Below, piece after piece: positions 63,077 through 64,000 of a stretch of DNA of 64,000 nt. The stretch lies in the NCBI GenBank assembly GCA_900770395.1, contig CAAGKM010000047.1, positions 1 through 64,000 of the forward strand, in the 5' to 3' direction. Numbering within the stretch: position 1 is the first letter of the stretch; every line of letters starts with the position of its first letter. Made by a program: the position numbers and the translations under genes. Below the pieces are notes generated by a model. It had not been told where the DNA came from. It did no database searches and was given only the letters and a program-made list of their open reading frames with translations. Source of the DNA: an uncultured Prevotella sp. (GTDB lineage: Bacteria; Bacteroidota; Bacteroidia; Bacteroidales; Bacteroidaceae).

Positions 63077-64000
63077 TTGAAAAAGTTATATATATATAAT
63101 AGGGTGTCGGCGATGCTTGCGGCCATAGTGTGCTGCATGCTGCTCTTGAGCTGTGCACGTATGGGACAGCCCGACGGAGGATGGTATGATGATGATCCGC
63201 CGAAGGTTATTGCCTGCGACCCTGCCGACCGTCAGCCGGGAGTTAGAACACAGAAAGTGACGATAACGTTTGATGAGTTTATCAAACTGGAAGACGCCAC
63301 CAACAAGGTGATTGTGTCGCCTCCGCAATTGGAGATGCCCGAGATAAAGGTGCAGGGCAAGAGGATTGTGGTGGAACTGAAGGACACACTGAAGGAGAAC
63401 ACCACCTACACCATTGACTTTGGCGACGCCATCAGCGACAACAACGAGGGAAATCCAATGGGCAACTTCACCTACAGTTTCTCAACGGGAGCGCAGATTG
63501 ACACCTGCGAGGTGTCGGGAACGGTGATTGACGCAAGCAACCTGGAGCCGATAAAGGGCATAATGGTGGGACTGTATAAGGCTGAAGACCCCGATTCGGC
63601 ATTCACCACACAGCCGCTGATGAGAATATCGCGCACCGACAGCCGCGGACATTTCGTAATAAAAGGTATTGCTCCAGGCAAGTACCGTGCCTGTGCCCTG
63701 CAGGATGCCGACGGTAACTTCATGTACTCGCAGAAGGCTGAGATGATAGCCTTCAGCCACGACACATTCGAGCCGTCAGGCAAACCTGACATCCGTCAGG
63801 ACACTATCTGGCGCGACTCTCTGCGAATAGACTCCATAATACGGGTGCCATATATACATTATTATCCCGATGATATTGTACTGAAGGCATTCACATGTCT
63901 GCAGACCGACCGTTATCTGATAAAGACCGACCGTCAGACCCCCGAGAAATTCTCATTCTACTTCAGCTACGGAGACAATAAGTTGCCGGAGCTTCGCGGG
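63077..64000 (+). CDS. Ig-like (BIG_5/SbsA-type) lipoprotein, 3' truncated, probable TTG start
   Basis: The reading frame runs off the window. The TTG at 63077 gives an N-terminus MKKLYIYNRVSAMLAAIVCC with lysines, a hydrophobic core and lipobox LLSC; the ATG at 63113 would begin inside the hydrophobic core with no positive charge. An Ig-like domain with SbsA/BIG_5 features (PPKVIACDPADRQPGV, ITFDEFIKL, NTTYTIDFGDAISDNNEGN) covers about 35-140, then a carboxypeptidase-regulatory-like domain (VSGTVIDASNLEPIKGIMV). About 308 residues visible. Function unknown; outer-membrane lipoprotein likely. Confidence 0.8.
   Translation, partial: MKKLYIYNRVSAMLAAIVCCMLLLSCARMGQPDGGWYDDDPPKVIACDPADRQPGVRTQKVTITFDEFIKLEDATNKVIVSPPQLEMPEIKVQGKRIVVELKDTLKENTTYTIDFGDAISDNNEGNPMGNFTYSFSTGAQIDTCEVSGTVIDASNLEPIKGIMVGLYKAEDPDSAFTTQPLMRISRTDSRGHFVIKGIAPGKYRACALQDADGNFMYSQKAEMIAFSHDTFEPSGKPDIRQDTIWRDSLRIDSIIRVPYIHYYPDDIVLKAFTCLQTDRYLIKTDRQTPEKFSFYFSYGDNKLPELRG

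Overview
The window is a chromosomal stretch from a Bacteroidales bacterium, most likely Prevotella-like. The evidence is three SusC/SusD pairs, lipoproteins with Bacteroidetes signal peptides, Bacteroidetes-type -7 promoter elements (TAnnTTTG) instead of Shine-Dalgarno-led E. coli-like promoters, and typical families (FISUMP, BACON, DUF4840-like, GPH symporter). No rRNA, tRNA or CRISPR array was seen. The first gene is cut at its 5' end and the last at its 3' end.

Region by region: (1) 1-4472 is the end of a SusC/SusD operon with a terminator, followed by a collapsed DUF4143-type ATPase pseudogene that keeps its promoter. (2) 5068-17599 is an anti-sigma/ECF-sigma pair (minus strand) facing an STN-domain SusC, a SusD, a degenerate zincin-like lipoprotein, a FISUMP lipoprotein, a thioredoxin-like protein and an M16 peptidase. 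I read this as a RagAB-like locus for peptides rather than glycans. (3) 17719-37631 is mostly core genome: an invertase-type recombinase, an SMR exporter, GH2 beta-galactosidase, cupin, aroQ, O-methyltransferase, xerD, mutS, a Ca2+-ATPase, an AraC regulator divergent from a tyrosine phenol-lyase-like gene, lgt, ychF, a CDF transporter, fabI and a DUF4840-like lipoprotein. (4) 37744-39421 holds a C_GCAxxG_C_C protein and a PatB/MalY-type lyase with a duplicated promoter segment.

(5) 40154-60854 is a large beta-mannan utilisation locus. Its first half encodes a GH5_7 mannanase, a CE7 esterase, a GH26 mannanase, a GH130 mannosylglucose phosphorylase, a GPH symporter, a mannobiose/cellobiose 2-epimerase, an AraC regulator and a GH5 lipoprotein. 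Its second half encodes a small secreted protein, SusC, SusD, an IPT-domain surface glycan-binding protein and a BACON-GH5. The proposed flow is surface binding and cleavage by the GH5 and SusCD/SGBP proteins, periplasmic deacetylation and cleavage to mannobiose, import by the symporter, epimerisation to mannosylglucose, and phosphorolysis to mannose-1-phosphate plus glucose. The halves are separated by an AAA-type ATPase gene with two inverted-repeat operators. The whole locus is bracketed by two unrelated tandem arrays, of 21-bp and 22-bp period.

(6) 61538-64000 holds a GH3 (auxin-responsive family) protein and the start of an Ig-like lipoprotein that probably begins at a TTG codon.
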